64,000 bases of DNA from an uncultured Bacteroidales bacterium (GCA_946616535.1 CAMOJA010000008.1:11142-75141), one strand, 5' to 3'; counted from the first letter of the stretch, positions 41,218-51,421 are shown. Notes: generated from the letters alone by a model not told the origin. Translations and numbers: made by a program.

Positions 41218-42260
41218 ATGGTGGTCTTGGCGAACGGCACTTCATCTATCGCACAAAAATCTTTATCCAGATACCTGAAATAGCCCGCCTGGCAGACCAT
41301 AGCGGCATTATCGGTCGTGAAGGAGAACGGCGGGATAAATACCTCCCAGTGGTAGCGTTTGCCGTAGTCGATAAACGCCTGACGCAGCGCACTATTGGCA
41401 CTCACGCCTCCTGCTACCGCCACCTGCGTCACTTTGAGGTCCTGCGCCGCTTTCTTCAGTTTCCGCATGAGAACATCGACTACCGTAGCCTGAATAGACG
41501 CACACATGTTCTCCTTGAGGTTCGGAATACGCTCCGCCAACTCATCAATCGTCTCTACTCCCTGCGCCTTCATCATGTCGCGCAGAGTGTATAAGAATGA
41601 GGTCTTGAGACCCGAGAAGGAATAGTCGTAGCCTGCGATATTGGGCTTCGCTAACGGATACTTCGTTGCATCCCCTTCTTTGGCGAGTTTGTCTATCCAC
41701 GGTCCGCCGGGGTACGGAAGACCTAATACTTTGGCGCATTTATCGAACGCCTCGCCTGCTGCGTCATCGATCGTCTGACCGATGATTTCCATATCGTTAT
41801 AGGCTTTGACGAGCACAATCTGGCTGTTGCCGCCGGAAACGAGCAGACAGAGGAACGGGAACGACGGATGGTGGAGCCCCGTGCCGTCCTCCACGAAATG
41901 CGCGAGCACATGTCCCTGCAGGTGGTTGACGTCAATCAGCGGAATACCCAACGCCAGCGCCAGACCTTTGGCAAAAGACGTACCGACGAGCAAGGAACCT
42001 AACAGTCCCGGACCGCGGGTAAAAGCAATCGCCGAGAGGTCGGTCTTCTCCACTCCGGCGCGTTTCAGCGCCGTATCCACCACCGGCAGGATATTCTGCT
42101 GATGGGCACGACTCGCCAACTCCGGCACCACGCCTCCGAACTCCTCATGCACCTTCTGACTTGCAATCACATTACTACGTAATATACCATCTACGATGAC
42201 TGCCGCAGAGGTGTCGTCGCAACTGGATTCAATCGCCAATATTACTGTCTTCTTTTCCAT
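41214..42260 (-). CDS. tsaD: tRNA N6-threonylcarbamoyladenosine synthase subunit TsaD
   Basis: The 348-residue product has the ASKHA-fold TsaD signatures: ILAIESSCDDTSAAVI at the start, the metal-binding histidines in DVNHLQGHVLAHF, LVSGGNSQIVLV, and DDAAGEAFDK followed by GLPYPGGP. With TsaB/TsaE it makes the t6A37 modification of ANN-decoding tRNAs. The exosortase gene downstream is coupled by a 4-base overlap. Its own promoter is divergent from that of waaA. Confidence 0.97.
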   Translation of the reverse strand: MEKKTVILAIESSCDDTSAAVIVDGILRSNVIASQKVHEEFGGVVPELASRAHQQNILPVVDTALKRAGVEKTDLSAIAFTRGPGLLGSLLVGTSFAKGLALALGIPLIDVNHLQGHVLAHFVEDGTGLHHPSFPFLCLLVSGGNSQIVLVKAYNDMEIIGQTIDDAAGEAFDKCAKVLGLPYPGGPWIDKLAKEGDATKYPLAKPNIAGYDYSFSGLKTSFLYTLRDMMKAQGVETIDELAERIPNLKENMCASIQATVVDVLMRKLKKAAQDLKVTQVAVAGGVSANSALRQAFIDYGKRYHWEVFIPPFSFTTDNAAMVCQAGYFRYLDKDFCAIDEVPFAKTTI

Positions 42261-42275
42261 CTTTATACGAATTTC

Positions 42276-42310
42276 GCTGCAAAATTACTACTTTTTCTGC
42301 AAATGTGCAA
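42276..42310 (-). promoter_or_regulatory. Promoter of tsaD
   Basis: On the minus strand: TTGCACATTTGCAGAAAAAGTAGTAATTTTGCAGC, with an exact TAnnTTTG element, about 20 bases before the start codon. Confidence 0.8.
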
Positions 42311-42316
42311 ATAAAT

Positions 42317-42352
42317 TTGCGTATATCAATAAATTTTTGTACCTTTGCACGC
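42317..42352 (+). promoter_or_regulatory. Extended Bacteroidota promoter of waaA
   Basis: TTGCGTATATCAATAAATTTTTGTACCTTTGCACGC; back to back with the tsaD promoter. Confidence 0.85.
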
Positions 42353-42369
42353 TTTTTTAGAATAGGAAT

Positions 42370-43596
42370 ATGCATATCTATTTTTTAATAGTTCGTATAG
42401 CCGCATTCTTCGGGCATAAGAAAGCGCGCGCGTTGGTGCAAGGCCAACGCGCGACGCTCGCCCCGGAGCATATAGCTAAGATGAAGAGTCTGCAGGGCTG
42501 CATATGGATTCACGCGGCGTCTGTAGGTGAGTTTGAGCAAGCGCGACCGCTGATAGAGAAACTCCGTGAGGAGCAACCCAAGCGGCATATCGTCCTGACT
42601 TTCTTCTCTCCTTCCGGCTATGAGATGCGCAAGGATTACGAGTTGGTGGACGCAGTACTGTACCTGCCTTTCGCCACGAGGAAGAACGCCAATCTGTTCT
42701 TGGAGGCGCTGCAGCCGCAGATAGCGATCTTTGTGAAGTACGAGTTCTGGCCTGCTTATCTCAAGGCCCTGAAGAAACGCGGTATCAAGACCTACAGCAT
42801 CTCCGCTATCTTCCGTCCCACGCAACGGTTCTTCCGTTGGTACGGCAAGGCGTCGTTGGGATTACTCAAATGCTTCACGCATATCTTCGTACAGGACGAG
42901 CGATCTTTACAACTACTGAAGACGCACGGCATCCAGGATGCTTCCGTAGCCGGCGACACGCGTTTTGACCGTGTGAGCAAGGTGTGCCGCTCGATCGCAG
43001 AGAAACGCGGTACAGACGGACGGTTGCGTATCATCGAGCAGTTTGTAGAGGGATGCGGGCGAGTGATCGTAGCCGGCAGTACCTGGCCTAAAGACGAGGA
43101 ACTGCTCGCGCAATACATGGAGCAATACCCGGAGACGAAACTGATCTTAGTGCCCCATGAAATCGACGAGGAGCACCTGCATTTTATCTTCAACCGTTTC
43201 CTCGGCAGGTTCGTTCGTTACACGCGCATCACTCCTCAAGCGATGATTCATGCCAATGTGCTGGTAATGGACCAGATGGGACTGCTGTCCTCCATCTACG
43301 GGTTCGGCCATGCGGCATATATAGGCGGCGGTTTCGGGGTTGGTATCCACAATACCATCGAGGCAGCCGTATATGGTCTGCCGGTTCTTTTCGGACCGAA
43401 CTACCATCATTTCCGCGAGGCGCAAGGACTGATTGACGCAGGCGCAGCACGGAGTATAAAGAACTATAGCGAATTAGAAGCGGCGCTTAATACCGCTCTT
43501 AACCAACATCAAGAGATTGGCGCCAAGGCGGCTGAGTACGTACAATCCGAGCTTGGGGCAACAGAGAAAATATATAAGCAGATTTTTGGAAATTAA
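42370..43596 (+). CDS. waaA: 3-deoxy-D-manno-octulosonic acid (Kdo) transferase
   Basis: The 408-residue product has an N-terminal membrane-associated segment, then the WaaA blocks IWIHAASVGEFEQARPLIEKL, VLTFFSPSGYEM, FVKYEFWPAYLKAL and the C-terminal GGGFGVGIHNTIEAAVYGLPVLFGP. It is a GT30-type enzyme that attaches Kdo to lipid A precursor at the inner membrane. The stop codon lies in a heptamer-type spacer (TTAATAA, TTAAAAA, TTCAAAA) leading to hisS. Confidence 0.95.
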   Translation: MHIYFLIVRIAAFFGHKKARALVQGQRATLAPEHIAKMKSLQGCIWIHAASVGEFEQARPLIEKLREEQPKRHIVLTFFSPSGYEMRKDYELVDAVLYLPFATRKNANLFLEALQPQIAIFVKYEFWPAYLKALKKRGIKTYSISAIFRPTQRFFRWYGKASLGLLKCFTHIFVQDERSLQLLKTHGIQDASVAGDTRFDRVSKVCRSIAEKRGTDGRLRIIEQFVEGCGRVIVAGSTWPKDEELLAQYMEQYPETKLILVPHEIDEEHLHFIFNRFLGRFVRYTRITPQAMIHANVLVMDQMGLLSSIYGFGHAAYIGGGFGVGIHNTIEAAVYGLPVLFGPNYHHFREAQGLIDAGAARSIKNYSELEAALNTALNQHQEIGAKAAEYVQSELGATEKIYKQIFGN

Positions 43597-43618
43597 TAAT
43601 TAAAAATTCAAAATATAG

Positions 43619-44944
43619 ATGGCACAAAAACCCAGTATACCCAAAGGGACGCGTGACTTCGGACAAGTCGAGATGGCGCGTCGTAACTATATCTTCGACA
43701 CCATCAAGAGTGTGTTCTCTTTGTACGGCTTCCAGCAGATAGAGACGCCTGCGATGGAGAATATCGGCACGCTGATGGGCAAGTACGGTGAGGAAGGCGA
43801 CAAACTGCTCTTCCGCGTCCAGAACAGCGGTGAGAAAGCAGCCTTAGCGCCGGAGAAAGGTCTGCGATATGACCTCACTGTCCCGTTTGCGCGGTACGTA
43901 GTACAACACCGTGAGGAGTTGAGTTTTCCATTCAAGCGTTTTCAGATTCAGCCCGTTTGGCGTGCTGACCGACCGCAGAAAGGTCGTTACCGCGAGTTCT
44001 ACCAGTGCGATGTGGATGTCATTGGTAGCGACAGCCTGATCGGCGAGCTGGAACTCATTCAGATTGTGGAAGAGGTCTATCGCCGTCTGGGTATCAACGT
44101 GTGCCTGCATATCAACAACCGCAAGATCCTTGCCGGTATAGCCGAAGTTATCGGTGCGCCGGATAAGATTGTGGACATTACTGTAGCTATCGACAAACTG
44201 GATAAGATCGGTGTGGAGGCTGTCAACGCAGAACTGAAGGAACGCGGACTGGATGAACAACAAGTAAATGCTCTCCAGCCGGTACTGAATCAGGAATCAG
44301 GAATCAAGAACCAAGACAAATTAGCTTCGTTGAAAGAATTTCTGGCGTCCAGCGAGATTGGTCTCAAAGGAATCGCGGAGATGGAGGAGATCTTTGAAGA
44401 ATTGTCAATTGTCAATTGTCAATTATCAATTGAGTTAGACCTCTGTCTCGCGCGCGGACTCAATTATTATACGGGTGCCATCTTCGAGGTGAAGACATTG
44501 GACGCACAGATCGGTTCGATTACCGGTGGCGGTCGTTATGATAACCTGACGGGAATCTTCGGTCTGCCGGGCGTCTCCGGTGTCGGAATCTCTTTTGGCG
44601 CCGACCGTATCTATGATGTACTGACAGAGCTGGATTTATTCCCGAAGGAATTACTGACTACCACACAAGTGCTATTCGCAACGTTCGGTAGCGACGAATT
44701 GCATTATGCACTCGGTTGGGCGAAAGAGTTACGTAAGGCAGGTATAGCGGTGGAGGTTTATCCCGAACCGACGAAGATGAAGAAGCAGATGGGCTATGCG
44801 GATGCCAAAGGTATTCCGTTTGTAGCCATCGTCGGAGGCGACGAGATGGCGCAGAACAAAGTGATGCTCAAGAACATGACCACCGGCGAGCAGCAGTTGG
44901 TTGATTTGGAAAATCTTAAAAATAGTACATTTTTTACCCGGTAA
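43619..44944 (+). CDS. hisS: Histidyl-tRNA synthetase
   Basis: The 441-residue class II synthetase opens [16 protein letters not shown], has the active-site blocks [37 protein letters not shown] and [15 protein letters not shown], and a C-terminal anticodon-binding domain ([20 protein letters not shown]). Two repeat-derived stretches are inside it: [11 protein letters not shown] (caggaatcaag words, about 44285-44320) and SIVNCQLSI (four TTGTCAA-type heptamers, 44402-44429), both in variable surface segments just before the conserved active-site block. Confidence 0.97.
   Translation: MAQKPSIPKGTRDFGQVEMARRNYIFDTIKSVFSLYGFQQIETPAMENIGTLMGKYGEEGDKLLFRVQNSGEKAALAPEKGLRYDLTVPFARYVVQHREELSFPFKRFQIQPVWRADRPQKGRYREFYQCDVDVIGSDSLIGELELIQIVEEVYRRLGINVCLHINNRKILAGIAEVIGAPDKIVDITVAIDKLDKIGVEAVNAELKERGLDEQQVNALQPVLNQESGIKNQDKLASLKEFLASSEIGLKGIAEMEEIFEELSIVNCQLSIELDLCLARGLNYYTGAIFEVKTLDAQIGSITGGGRYDNLTGIFGLPGVSGVGISFGADRIYDVLTELDLFPKELLTTTQVLFATFGSDELHYALGWAKELRKAGIAVEVYPEPTKMKKQMGYADAKGIPFVAIVGGDEMAQNKVMLKNMTTGEQQLVDLENLKNSTFFTR
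44402..44429 (+). repeat. TTGTCAA heptamer array inside hisS
   Basis: Three TTGTCAA units and one TTATCAA encode [10 protein letters not shown] within an essential synthetase, in the stop-free orientation. Confidence 0.95.
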
Positions 44945-44955
44945 ATCAGTCGTAT

Positions 44956-45010
44956 AAAAGTCTTACTAAAGTCTTACAAAACTCTTACAAGAGTGTTACA
45001 TGAGTCTTAC
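44956..45010. repeat. 11-bp minisatellite, 5 copies
   Basis: AAAAGTCTTAC, TAAAGTCTTAC, AAAACTCTTAC, AAGAGTGTTAC, ATGAGTCTTAC, filling the gap between hisS and the DUF1599 gene. Confidence 0.95.
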
Positions 45011-45044
45011 CGGATAAAATCTTAAAAATAGTAAACTAATTAAA

Positions 45045-45581
45045 ATGGCAGATACAAACAAACAGTTTGATCAAGTGACGGCGAAATGCCGCCAGATATT
45101 TATCGACAAGATGAAGGATTACGGTCCTTCATGGCGGATTTTCCGTCTGTACGGCATCACGGACCAGCTGTATATCAAGGCCTGCAACATCCGTCAGCGT
45201 CAAGAGACCGGTGTGAGCCTCGTGGGGGACGATATAGAAGGGAACCTGCGGGCGATAGTCAACTACGGCGTTATGGCGATTATCCAGGAGCGCAACGGCT
45301 ACGCCGATGCGACCGATATGAGTAGCGAAGAGGCTACGAAGCTATACGACAAGGTGCTGCAGGAGGCAAAAGAACTGATGATTCGCAAGAACCACGACTA
45401 CGGCGAGGCATGGCGCGAGATGAGTAAGGAAGGGATTGTAGATATGATCCTCGCGAAAATCATCCGCATCAAAAATATCCTTACCAATAACGGCAAGACC
45501 ATCGCTTCCGAAGGCGTGGAAGGCAACTATTTCGATATTATCAACTACGCGATATTTGATCTGATACATTATGAAGGCTAA
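45045..45581 (+). CDS. DUF1599 domain protein
   Basis: The 178-residue soluble product is a duplication of one short alpha-helical unit: KMKDYGPSWRIFRLYGITDQLYIKACNIRQ in the first half and KNHDYGEAWREMSKEGIVDMILAKIIRIKN in the second, the DUF1599 pattern. The repeated D-Y-G-x-x-W-R motif resembles all-alpha nucleotide-handling proteins, but no activity is known to me. In Bacteroides this gene, the DoxX gene and tpiA are neighbours. It overlaps the DoxX gene by 11 bases. Confidence 0.88.
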   Translation: MADTNKQFDQVTAKCRQIFIDKMKDYGPSWRIFRLYGITDQLYIKACNIRQRQETGVSLVGDDIEGNLRAIVNYGVMAIIQERNGYADATDMSSEEATKLYDKVLQEAKELMIRKNHDYGEAWREMSKEGIVDMILAKIIRIKNILTNNGKTIASEGVEGNYFDIINYAIFDLIHYEG

Positions 45582-46659
45582 ACATATTACCGGTTCAGTA
45601 GCACGGACGCTGCTGGCAATCACATTCCTGTTCTCGGGTTTCGTCAAAGCGGTAGATCCGCTGGGCACAGTCTATAAGATAGAGGACTATCTGAAGGCTT
45701 TCGGCGGGTTCTTTACGGATCTGCTGCCGTTAGCAGGAGTAGCGGCTGTGTGTCTGATTGCTGCAGAGTGGCTGTTGGGTATATGTATGTTCGCCAACAT
45801 CCGCACCCAATGGACGAGTTGGATCAGCTTGGCGTTCTACCTGGTGATGACGCCTCTGACGCTCTGGATCGCACTGACGAACCCTGTCAGCGACTGCGGT
45901 TGTTTCGGCGATGCGCTGGTGCTGACGAACTGGCAGACGTTCTGGAAGAACATCGTGCTGCTGAGTCTGGTGATCGTGCTGTTGGTATGCCGCAAAACCA
46001 TCCCGCAGACTTTCTCATGGTGGGCAGAGATCGTTATTGCCGGCATCGGTTTAGGTGCGCTCATCGGCGTCATGTGCTACAGTTATAACCACCTGCCACC
46101 GATGGATTTCCGTCCGTATAAGATCGGCAATCACATCCCTACCCTGATGGAGATCCCCGAGGACGCAGAGCCGGACGTCTATGAGACGACGCTCATCTAT
46201 GAGAAAGACGGCAAGCAAGAGACCTTCACTCTCGAGAACTACCCGAAAGGTGACAGCACCTGGCATTTCGTAGATCAGAAATCCGTGCTCGTCAAGAAAG
46301 GTTATGAGGCACCCATCCATGATTTTGAGATCATGACGATGGATTTTGAAGACATTACCTATGATATTTTAGAGAGCGAAGAAGCCGTAACGCTCATCGC
46401 GATGTACGACCTGAAGAAGACCGACTTGGAGCAGATTAGCAAAGTGAAAGAGTTGTTGGAAAATAACCAGCCCTGCTACTTGTTGACCGGCTCCGGCGAA
46501 GAGGAGATAGAGAACTTCTGTATGGAGCATGGCATTGACGAGCAGGCATTCTGCACTATCGATCCTGTTACCTTAAAAACAGTAGTTCGTGCCAACCCGG
46601 GTGTCTTTGTGGTGCAGAATGGCACAATTATTGATAAATATAACCTGAAAAACTACTAA
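45571..46659 (+). CDS. DoxX-family membrane protein with C-terminal soluble domain (BT_3928-like)
   Basis: The 362-residue product has a four-helix DoxX/MauE-like membrane domain (about residues 8-175) with FLFSGFVKAVDPLGT and the SDCGCFGD cysteine pair. A periplasmic or cytosolic domain follows (about 185-362) with LIAMYDLKKTD, CYLLTGSGEEEIENFC and VFVVQNGTIIDKYNL, which has a thioredoxin-like secondary-structure pattern. DoxX/MauE proteins are linked to disulfide or redox handling in the membrane. It is translationally coupled to the DUF1599 gene. Confidence 0.85.
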   Translation: MKAKHITGSVARTLLAITFLFSGFVKAVDPLGTVYKIEDYLKAFGGFFTDLLPLAGVAAVCLIAAEWLLGICMFANIRTQWTSWISLAFYLVMTPLTLWIALTNPVSDCGCFGDALVLTNWQTFWKNIVLLSLVIVLLVCRKTIPQTFSWWAEIVIAGIGLGALIGVMCYSYNHLPPMDFRPYKIGNHIPTLMEIPEDAEPDVYETTLIYEKDGKQETFTLENYPKGDSTWHFVDQKSVLVKKGYEAPIHDFEIMTMDFEDITYDILESEEAVTLIAMYDLKKTDLEQISKVKELLENNQPCYLLTGSGEEEIENFCMEHGIDEQAFCTIDPVTLKTVVRANPGVFVVQNGTIIDKYNLKNY

Positions 46660-46682
46660 CAAATCACTAAAAAACAAACAAA

Positions 46683-48074
46683 ATGAGGAAAATTGCTGTA
46701 AGTATTATTGCTCTATTGGTGTCGTCGATGACACTGATGGCCGAGCGAGTCAGTCGTGAGGACGCTGCGCTCGTAGCAAACCATTTTATGAGCGTCGCTG
46801 CACCCGCTGCAGACGGTGTACAACGCGTAGCGCCGGCAGTACGCATGGTACTCAAAGAGAGCTCCGAGCAAACGGAGAGTCAGTATTACGTTTACGAGAA
46901 CGAGAATGGCGAAGGATGGGTTATCATCGCGGCTAACGACGCCGTATCGCCTGTCTTAGCATACTCCGAGACCGGACATTTCCGCACGGATAACATGCCG
47001 TCGAACATCCGTCATTGGATGGGCAATTATGACAAATTCATCAAACGTATTGAGACGGAAGGTGTAGAAGCCGCAGAGGAGACAAAAGCCGAGTGGAGAG
47101 CGCTGCGCAAAGGTGTTCGCAAGGCGAAAGCAGCAGTGGTAGTAGGTCCGCTGATCCAGACCAAATGGGACCAGGATAAGCCTTATAACAAACTCTGTCC
47201 GGGAACAGGTACCAACAAAGCCTATACCGGTTGTGTAGCTACCGCCATGGCGCAAGTGATGAAATACTGGGAATGGCCGGCCAATGGTACCGGCAGCCAC
47301 AGTTATAAACCGCTGGATGTCAATGAGCCCTACGACTTTTGGGGAAATCCAAACTACTCCACGCGGTACCCGGATACGGTCTCTGCCGATTTCGGGAATA
47401 CGGTATATGCATGGGAAAACATGCAGGCTTCCTATGTGGGTCTGACTCCTACTTATCAACAGAACGCAGTAGCTACCCTGATGTTCCATTGCGGTGTAGC
47501 GACCGAGATGATGTATGGCAACGATGCCGATGGCGGATCAGGTACGTTCACGCTGAACAATGACGAGTGGGACACACATGACAATGCACAAAATGCATTA
47601 TTTAGATTCTTTAAATACAAGAAACCTACCGGTTATATGCGTGACGGCTTAAAGTATGGCGGATACACCTACTATAAGAAATGGTCGGATGCCGATTGGA
47701 CTGCGATGGTGAAAGAGGAATTGGATAAGCAACACCCTATCCTATACGGAGGTGCCAGCGATGATGGTGGTCATAGCTTCATCTGTGATGGTTATGACAA
47801 CCAGGATTATTTCCATTTCAACTGGGGTTGGTCCGGCGATAATGACGGTTATTTCACCCTTTCCAGACTCCGTCCCGGAAGCGGTGGTGCCGGTGGAGGC
47901 GGGTATGATTTTAGCGAGGACCAGGACGTACTGATCGGTATTGAACCGGATTGGGCTCAAGCAATAGAGACCGTTAAAAGCGACGAATCGGTCCAGAAGA
48001 CCATTGTTGATGGTCGCGTGGTTATCGTGCGCGATAATATAATGTATGATCTAATGGGGCAGAAAATCCAATAA
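46683..48074 (+). CDS. Secreted C10 family cysteine protease (streptopain-like), copy 1
   Basis: The 463-residue product has a signal peptide (1-20, ending LMAE) and a Spi/prodomain-like region (about 21-145, ERVSREDAALVANHFM and [21 protein letters not shown]). The catalytic domain has Cys184 ([16 protein letters not shown]) and His364 ([11 protein letters not shown], then [15 protein letters not shown]). The last 25 residues (VQKTIVDGRVVIVRD...YDLMGQKIQ) match the ends of two other secreted proteins here and may be a short sorting signal. It is separated from the DoxX gene by 23 bases and paired with a tandem paralogue. Confidence 0.92.
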   Translation: MRKIAVSIIALLVSSMTLMAERVSREDAALVANHFMSVAAPAADGVQRVAPAVRMVLKESSEQTESQYYVYENENGEGWVIIAANDAVSPVLAYSETGHFRTDNMPSNIRHWMGNYDKFIKRIETEGVEAAEETKAEWRALRKGVRKAKAAVVVGPLIQTKWDQDKPYNKLCPGTGTNKAYTGCVATAMAQVMKYWEWPANGTGSHSYKPLDVNEPYDFWGNPNYSTRYPDTVSADFGNTVYAWENMQASYVGLTPTYQQNAVATLMFHCGVATEMMYGNDADGGSGTFTLNNDEWDTHDNAQNALFRFFKYKKPTGYMRDGLKYGGYTYYKKWSDADWTAMVKEELDKQHPILYGGASDDGGHSFICDGYDNQDYFHFNWGWSGDNDGYFTLSRLRPGSGGAGGGGYDFSEDQDVLIGIEPDWAQAIETVKSDESVQKTIVDGRVVIVRDNIMYDLMGQKIQ

Positions 48075-48083
48075 ACCAATATC

Positions 48084-50012
48084 ATGAAAAAATTATTTAT
48101 AAGCATCTTTGCTCTGCTGGTGTCAGTAAGCCTTTTCGCAGAGCGCATTACGTTAGAGGACGCAGCGACTGTGGCCAATAACTTTATGAACGTAGCCGTG
48201 ACTTCGGTCAACGGCGTGAAGAAAGCCGCTCCAGCCAAACGGATGGTTCGCAAGGCTATGAACACCACAGAGGAGCCGCAGTATTATCTCTATGAGAACG
48301 AAAATGGCGAAGGATGGGTCATCATCGCGGCGAACGATGCCGTAACGCCTATCCTGGCATACTCTGAGACCGGACATTTCCGTACAGATAACATGCCGTC
48401 GAACATCCGTCATTGGATGGGTAAATACGACCAATTCATCAAACGTATAGAGACTGACGGCGTAGAAGCCGCTGAGGAGACTAAAGCAGAGTGGAAAGCG
48501 CTGCGTAAAGGTGTTCGCAAGGCACAAACAGCAGTAGTGGTCGGTCCGCTCATTCAGACCCAATGGGATCAGGACGCACCATATAACAACCTCTGCCCGG
48601 GAACGGGACGCAACAAAGCCTATACCGGTTGTGTAGCTACCGCCATGGCACAGGTGATGAAATACTGGGAATGGCCGAAGAGAGGTATCGGAAGCCATAG
48701 TTATCAGCCAGTAATGGATATATATGACGATTATGGAGAATATGAAGAAACTATCATCGTATACCAAGGTAATCTCACAGCTGATTTTGAGAATACCACC
48801 TACGATTGGGAGAACATGAAAAATAGTTATTCCGGTTCGGCTACCACTGCTCAGAAAACAGCCGTAGCCACCCTGATGTACCACTGCGGCGTAGCGACGG
48901 AGATGATGTACGGTGGAGATGAGTATGACGGTTCGGGAACGTACACCGCGAACTATGGCGATGAGGACGATCATAGCTGTGCGCAAAACGCACTATGGAG
49001 GCATTTCGGTTATAAAAAGCCAACCAGTTATATGCGCGACGGATACGAAGAACACGGCCACACCTATTATAATAGCTGGACCACCACCAATTGGACCGCA
49101 ATGGTGAAAGCCGAACTGAATCAACAACGCCCGATCTTGTACGGAGGTGCCAGCGATGGAGGTGGTCATAGTTTCATCTGTGATGGATACGACAGCACCG
49201 GTAAGTTCCACTTCAACTGGGGCTGGTCGGGTTCCAACGATGGTTACTATACCCTCTCTAATCTCACTCCCGGAAGCGGCGGTGCTGGCGGCGGAAATTA
49301 TGACTTCAGTTATGACCAAGACGTAATCATCGGCATTGAGCCGGATAGCTCGACCTATGTAGATCCCGTAGATCCCGTAGATCCTGTTGATCCAGTGGAT
49401 CCGATTGACCCGGTAGATCCTACTCCCGGCACAGGAGCCTTCACGCTACTGACCAATATCAGCAACCTTGCAGCCGGCGATGAGGTTATTTTTGTATGCT
49501 CGACGAAATCTGTAGCCGCAGGAGCAGAGAATAGTAGTAAAACAGCAAATTGGTTTGATCCGGAAGATGTTACTATTACTAATAATAATCAAATTACCTT
49601 AGACGCTAATAGCACGGTTAAAATCATGACTGTTGGAAAATCCGGTAGCAACTGGACCTTTACCAATGGTGGCCAATTGTTAGTAGCTACAGCGGAAAAG
49701 AAAGTGAAATTCGATACCAACGGTGCTTCTACATGGAGCATCAGCATTGATGGCAACGACGCGACAATCCAAAACACGACGGAGTCATACGGACGATTCC
49801 TATATAACGTCAGCAACCCGCGATTCACGACATATACGTCGAACACGTCAAACACCATGCTCCTGCCGCAACTCTATTACCGCAAGCCATCGGCAACCGG
49901 CATGACAAATATCAGTGCAGGCGCAGAAGTGAAAAAGATCATTGAGAACGGACAGGTTGTCATCGTTCGTAGCAATGAGAAATATAGTGTTTTCGGACAG
50001 AAGATTCAATAA
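48084..50012 (+). CDS. Secreted C10 family cysteine protease, copy 2 with extra C-terminal domain
   Basis: The 642-residue paralogue has the same signal, prodomain and catalytic domain (Cys183, His362). Long stretches are nearly identical to copy 1 at DNA level. It differs by a repetitive VDP linker (about 424-450, nine-base gatcccgta units) and an added beta-rich domain (about 455-610) before the same C-terminal motif ([15 protein letters not shown]...YSVFGQKIQ). The added domain has no recognised family; its place suggests substrate binding. Tandem duplication followed by domain gain is the simplest explanation. Confidence 0.92.
   Translation: MKKLFISIFALLVSVSLFAERITLEDAATVANNFMNVAVTSVNGVKKAAPAKRMVRKAMNTTEEPQYYLYENENGEGWVIIAANDAVTPILAYSETGHFRTDNMPSNIRHWMGKYDQFIKRIETDGVEAAEETKAEWKALRKGVRKAQTAVVVGPLIQTQWDQDAPYNNLCPGTGRNKAYTGCVATAMAQVMKYWEWPKRGIGSHSYQPVMDIYDDYGEYEETIIVYQGNLTADFENTTYDWENMKNSYSGSATTAQKTAVATLMYHCGVATEMMYGGDEYDGSGTYTANYGDEDDHSCAQNALWRHFGYKKPTSYMRDGYEEHGHTYYNSWTTTNWTAMVKAELNQQRPILYGGASDGGGHSFICDGYDSTGKFHFNWGWSGSNDGYYTLSNLTPGSGGAGGGNYDFSYDQDVIIGIEPDSSTYVDPVDPVDPVDPVDPIDPVDPTPGTGAFTLLTNISNLAAGDEVIFVCSTKSVAAGAENSSKTANWFDPEDVTITNNNQITLDANSTVKIMTVGKSGSNWTFTNGGQLLVATAEKKVKFDTNGASTWSISIDGNDATIQNTTESYGRFLYNVSNPRFTTYTSNTSNTMLLPQLYYRKPSATGMTNISAGAEVKKIIENGQVVIVRSNEKYSVFGQKIQ
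49361..49425 (+). repeat. 9-bp tandem repeat encoding a VDP linker
   Basis: About seven gatcc(c/t)gta-type units encode repeated Val-Asp-Pro between the protease and the extra domain. Confidence 0.9.
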
Positions 50013-50052
50013 AACAAAGTCAAAAGGCATATTAAAAAAAATATATACGATT

Positions 50053-50802
50053 ATGAGAACAAAAATGGTTGCAGGTAACTGGAAAATGAACAAGAACCTG
50101 CAGGAAGGTGTAGCTCTGGCTACCGAGTTAAAAGAAGCAGTAAAGAACCCCTCATGCGCCGTTGTTATCGGTACGCCGTTTATTCATCTGGCTACCGTAG
50201 CCGAGCTTCTCAAAGGCTCTGCTATCAAAGTGGCAGCAGAGAACTGCGCAGATCATGAGAAAGGTGCATACACCGGAGAGGTAAGTGCTGAGATGGTAAA
50301 ATCCACCGGCGCAGAGTACGTCATCCTCGGTCACTCCGAGCGTCGTCAGTACTATGCTGAGAGCTATGAGATGCTGGCAGAGAAAGTACGTCTGGCGCTG
50401 GCTAACGGTCTGAAGGTCATCTTCTGTATCGGCGAAGTGAAAGAGGAGCGTGAGGCAGGCAAGCAGAACGAGGTAGTGAAAGCACAACTCGAGGGTTCGG
50501 TATTCGGTCTGAGCGCAGAGGAGTGGAAGAACATCACCCTCGCTTACGAACCCGTATGGGCTATCGGTACGGGTCTGACCGCTACTCCGGCTCAGGCAGA
50601 GGAGATCCACGCTTACATCCGTTCGCTCGTAGCCGAGAAATACGGCAAAGAGGCAGCAGAAGACACGACGATCCTCTACGGCGGCAGCTGCAACGAGAAG
50701 AACGCAGCAGAGCTGTTTGCTTGCCCGGATATCGACGGCGGTCTGATCGGTGGTGCAGCACTGGTAGCAGAGAAATTCCTGGCAATCATCGCAGCGCGAT
50801 AA
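50053..50802 (+). CDS. tpiA: Triosephosphate isomerase
   Basis: From ATG 50053 the product is 249 residues: [15 protein letters not shown] (substrate-binding N and K), [15 protein letters not shown] (catalytic His), [12 protein letters not shown] (catalytic Glu), and [15 protein letters not shown] phosphate loop. It interconverts the glycolytic triose phosphates. An upstream extension in the same frame lies inside the 3' part of the protease gene and is rejected. A small hairpin (CCGGTT-TAG-AACCGG) follows the stop. Confidence 0.98.
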   Translation: MRTKMVAGNWKMNKNLQEGVALATELKEAVKNPSCAVVIGTPFIHLATVAELLKGSAIKVAAENCADHEKGAYTGEVSAEMVKSTGAEYVILGHSERRQYYAESYEMLAEKVRLALANGLKVIFCIGEVKEEREAGKQNEVVKAQLEGSVFGLSAEEWKNITLAYEPVWAIGTGLTATPAQAEEIHAYIRSLVAEKYGKEAAEDTTILYGGSCNEKNAAELFACPDIDGGLIGGAALVAEKFLAIIAAR

Positions 50803-50838
50803 CCGGTTTAGAACCGGAGCAAGCCAACCATTCGGACT

Positions 50839-51363
50839 ATGGGACTTATTAAGACCATCAATCGAAACGGAGAGATCCTCACCCCGCACATTGCTGACGA
50901 CGTGTTCATGGCGGAGAACGCCACGGTTGTCGGCGATGTGACGGTGGGAGAAGGATCGAGTCTGTGGTTCAACTCCGTGCTGCGCGGCGATGTGAATACT
51001 ATCACCATCGGTAAGCATTGCAACATCCAGGACGGTGCGGTTCTCCACACGCTCTACAAGAAATCCACCATCACCCTTGGCAATTACGTGTCTGTCGGGC
51101 ATAACGTCACTATCCACGGCGCCGACGTAGATGACTACGCGTTGATTGGTATGGGTGCTACCCTACTCGACGGAGCCCATGTAGGCGAAGGAGCGATTGT
51201 TGCTGCCGGAGCGCTGGTACTCAAAGGTACGCAGATAGGACCTCACGAGATTTGGGGCGGTGTGCCGGCGAAGTTCATTAAGAAAGCCGATCCTGCGCAA
51301 ACAGAAGAAATCAACAAAACGATTGCCAACAACTACGCCATGTACGCAAGTTGGTATAAATAG
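50839..51363 (+). CDS. Gamma-class carbonic anhydrase-like hexapeptide protein
   Basis: The 174-residue product is a left-handed beta-helix with hexapeptide rungs (VVGDVTVGEGSSLWFNSVLRGD, IQDGAVLHT, SVGHNVTIHGADVDDYALIGMGATLLDG). It keeps the three zinc-type histidines (H in VLHTL, GHNV and IHGA) of the gamma carbonic anhydrase/YrdA group. It may hydrate carbon dioxide or bind metal without known activity. The gene follows tpiA in the same direction. Confidence 0.92.
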   Translation: MGLIKTINRNGEILTPHIADDVFMAENATVVGDVTVGEGSSLWFNSVLRGDVNTITIGKHCNIQDGAVLHTLYKKSTITLGNYVSVGHNVTIHGADVDDYALIGMGATLLDGAHVGEGAIVAAGALVLKGTQIGPHEIWGGVPAKFIKKADPAQTEEINKTIANNYAMYASWYK

Positions 51364-51421
51364 ACCGCTTCGCTAAAAGAGTAAAGACCGCAGCGAAGCT
51401 GCTAAAAGATAAGAGACAATT
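51364..51421. repeat. Spacer of gaccgc-ttcgctaaa words
   Basis: The gap before pyrH repeats agaccgc, ttcgctaaaagagtaa and gctgctaaaagataa. The same word family (agaccgcgtcgctaaaggaataagg) forms the spacer at 6974-7011. Confidence 0.65.

Noticed and set aside
49942..50052. N-terminal extension of tpiA
   Set aside because: It lies within the protease 3' end and the usual TpiA start [10 protein letters not shown] is at 50053.
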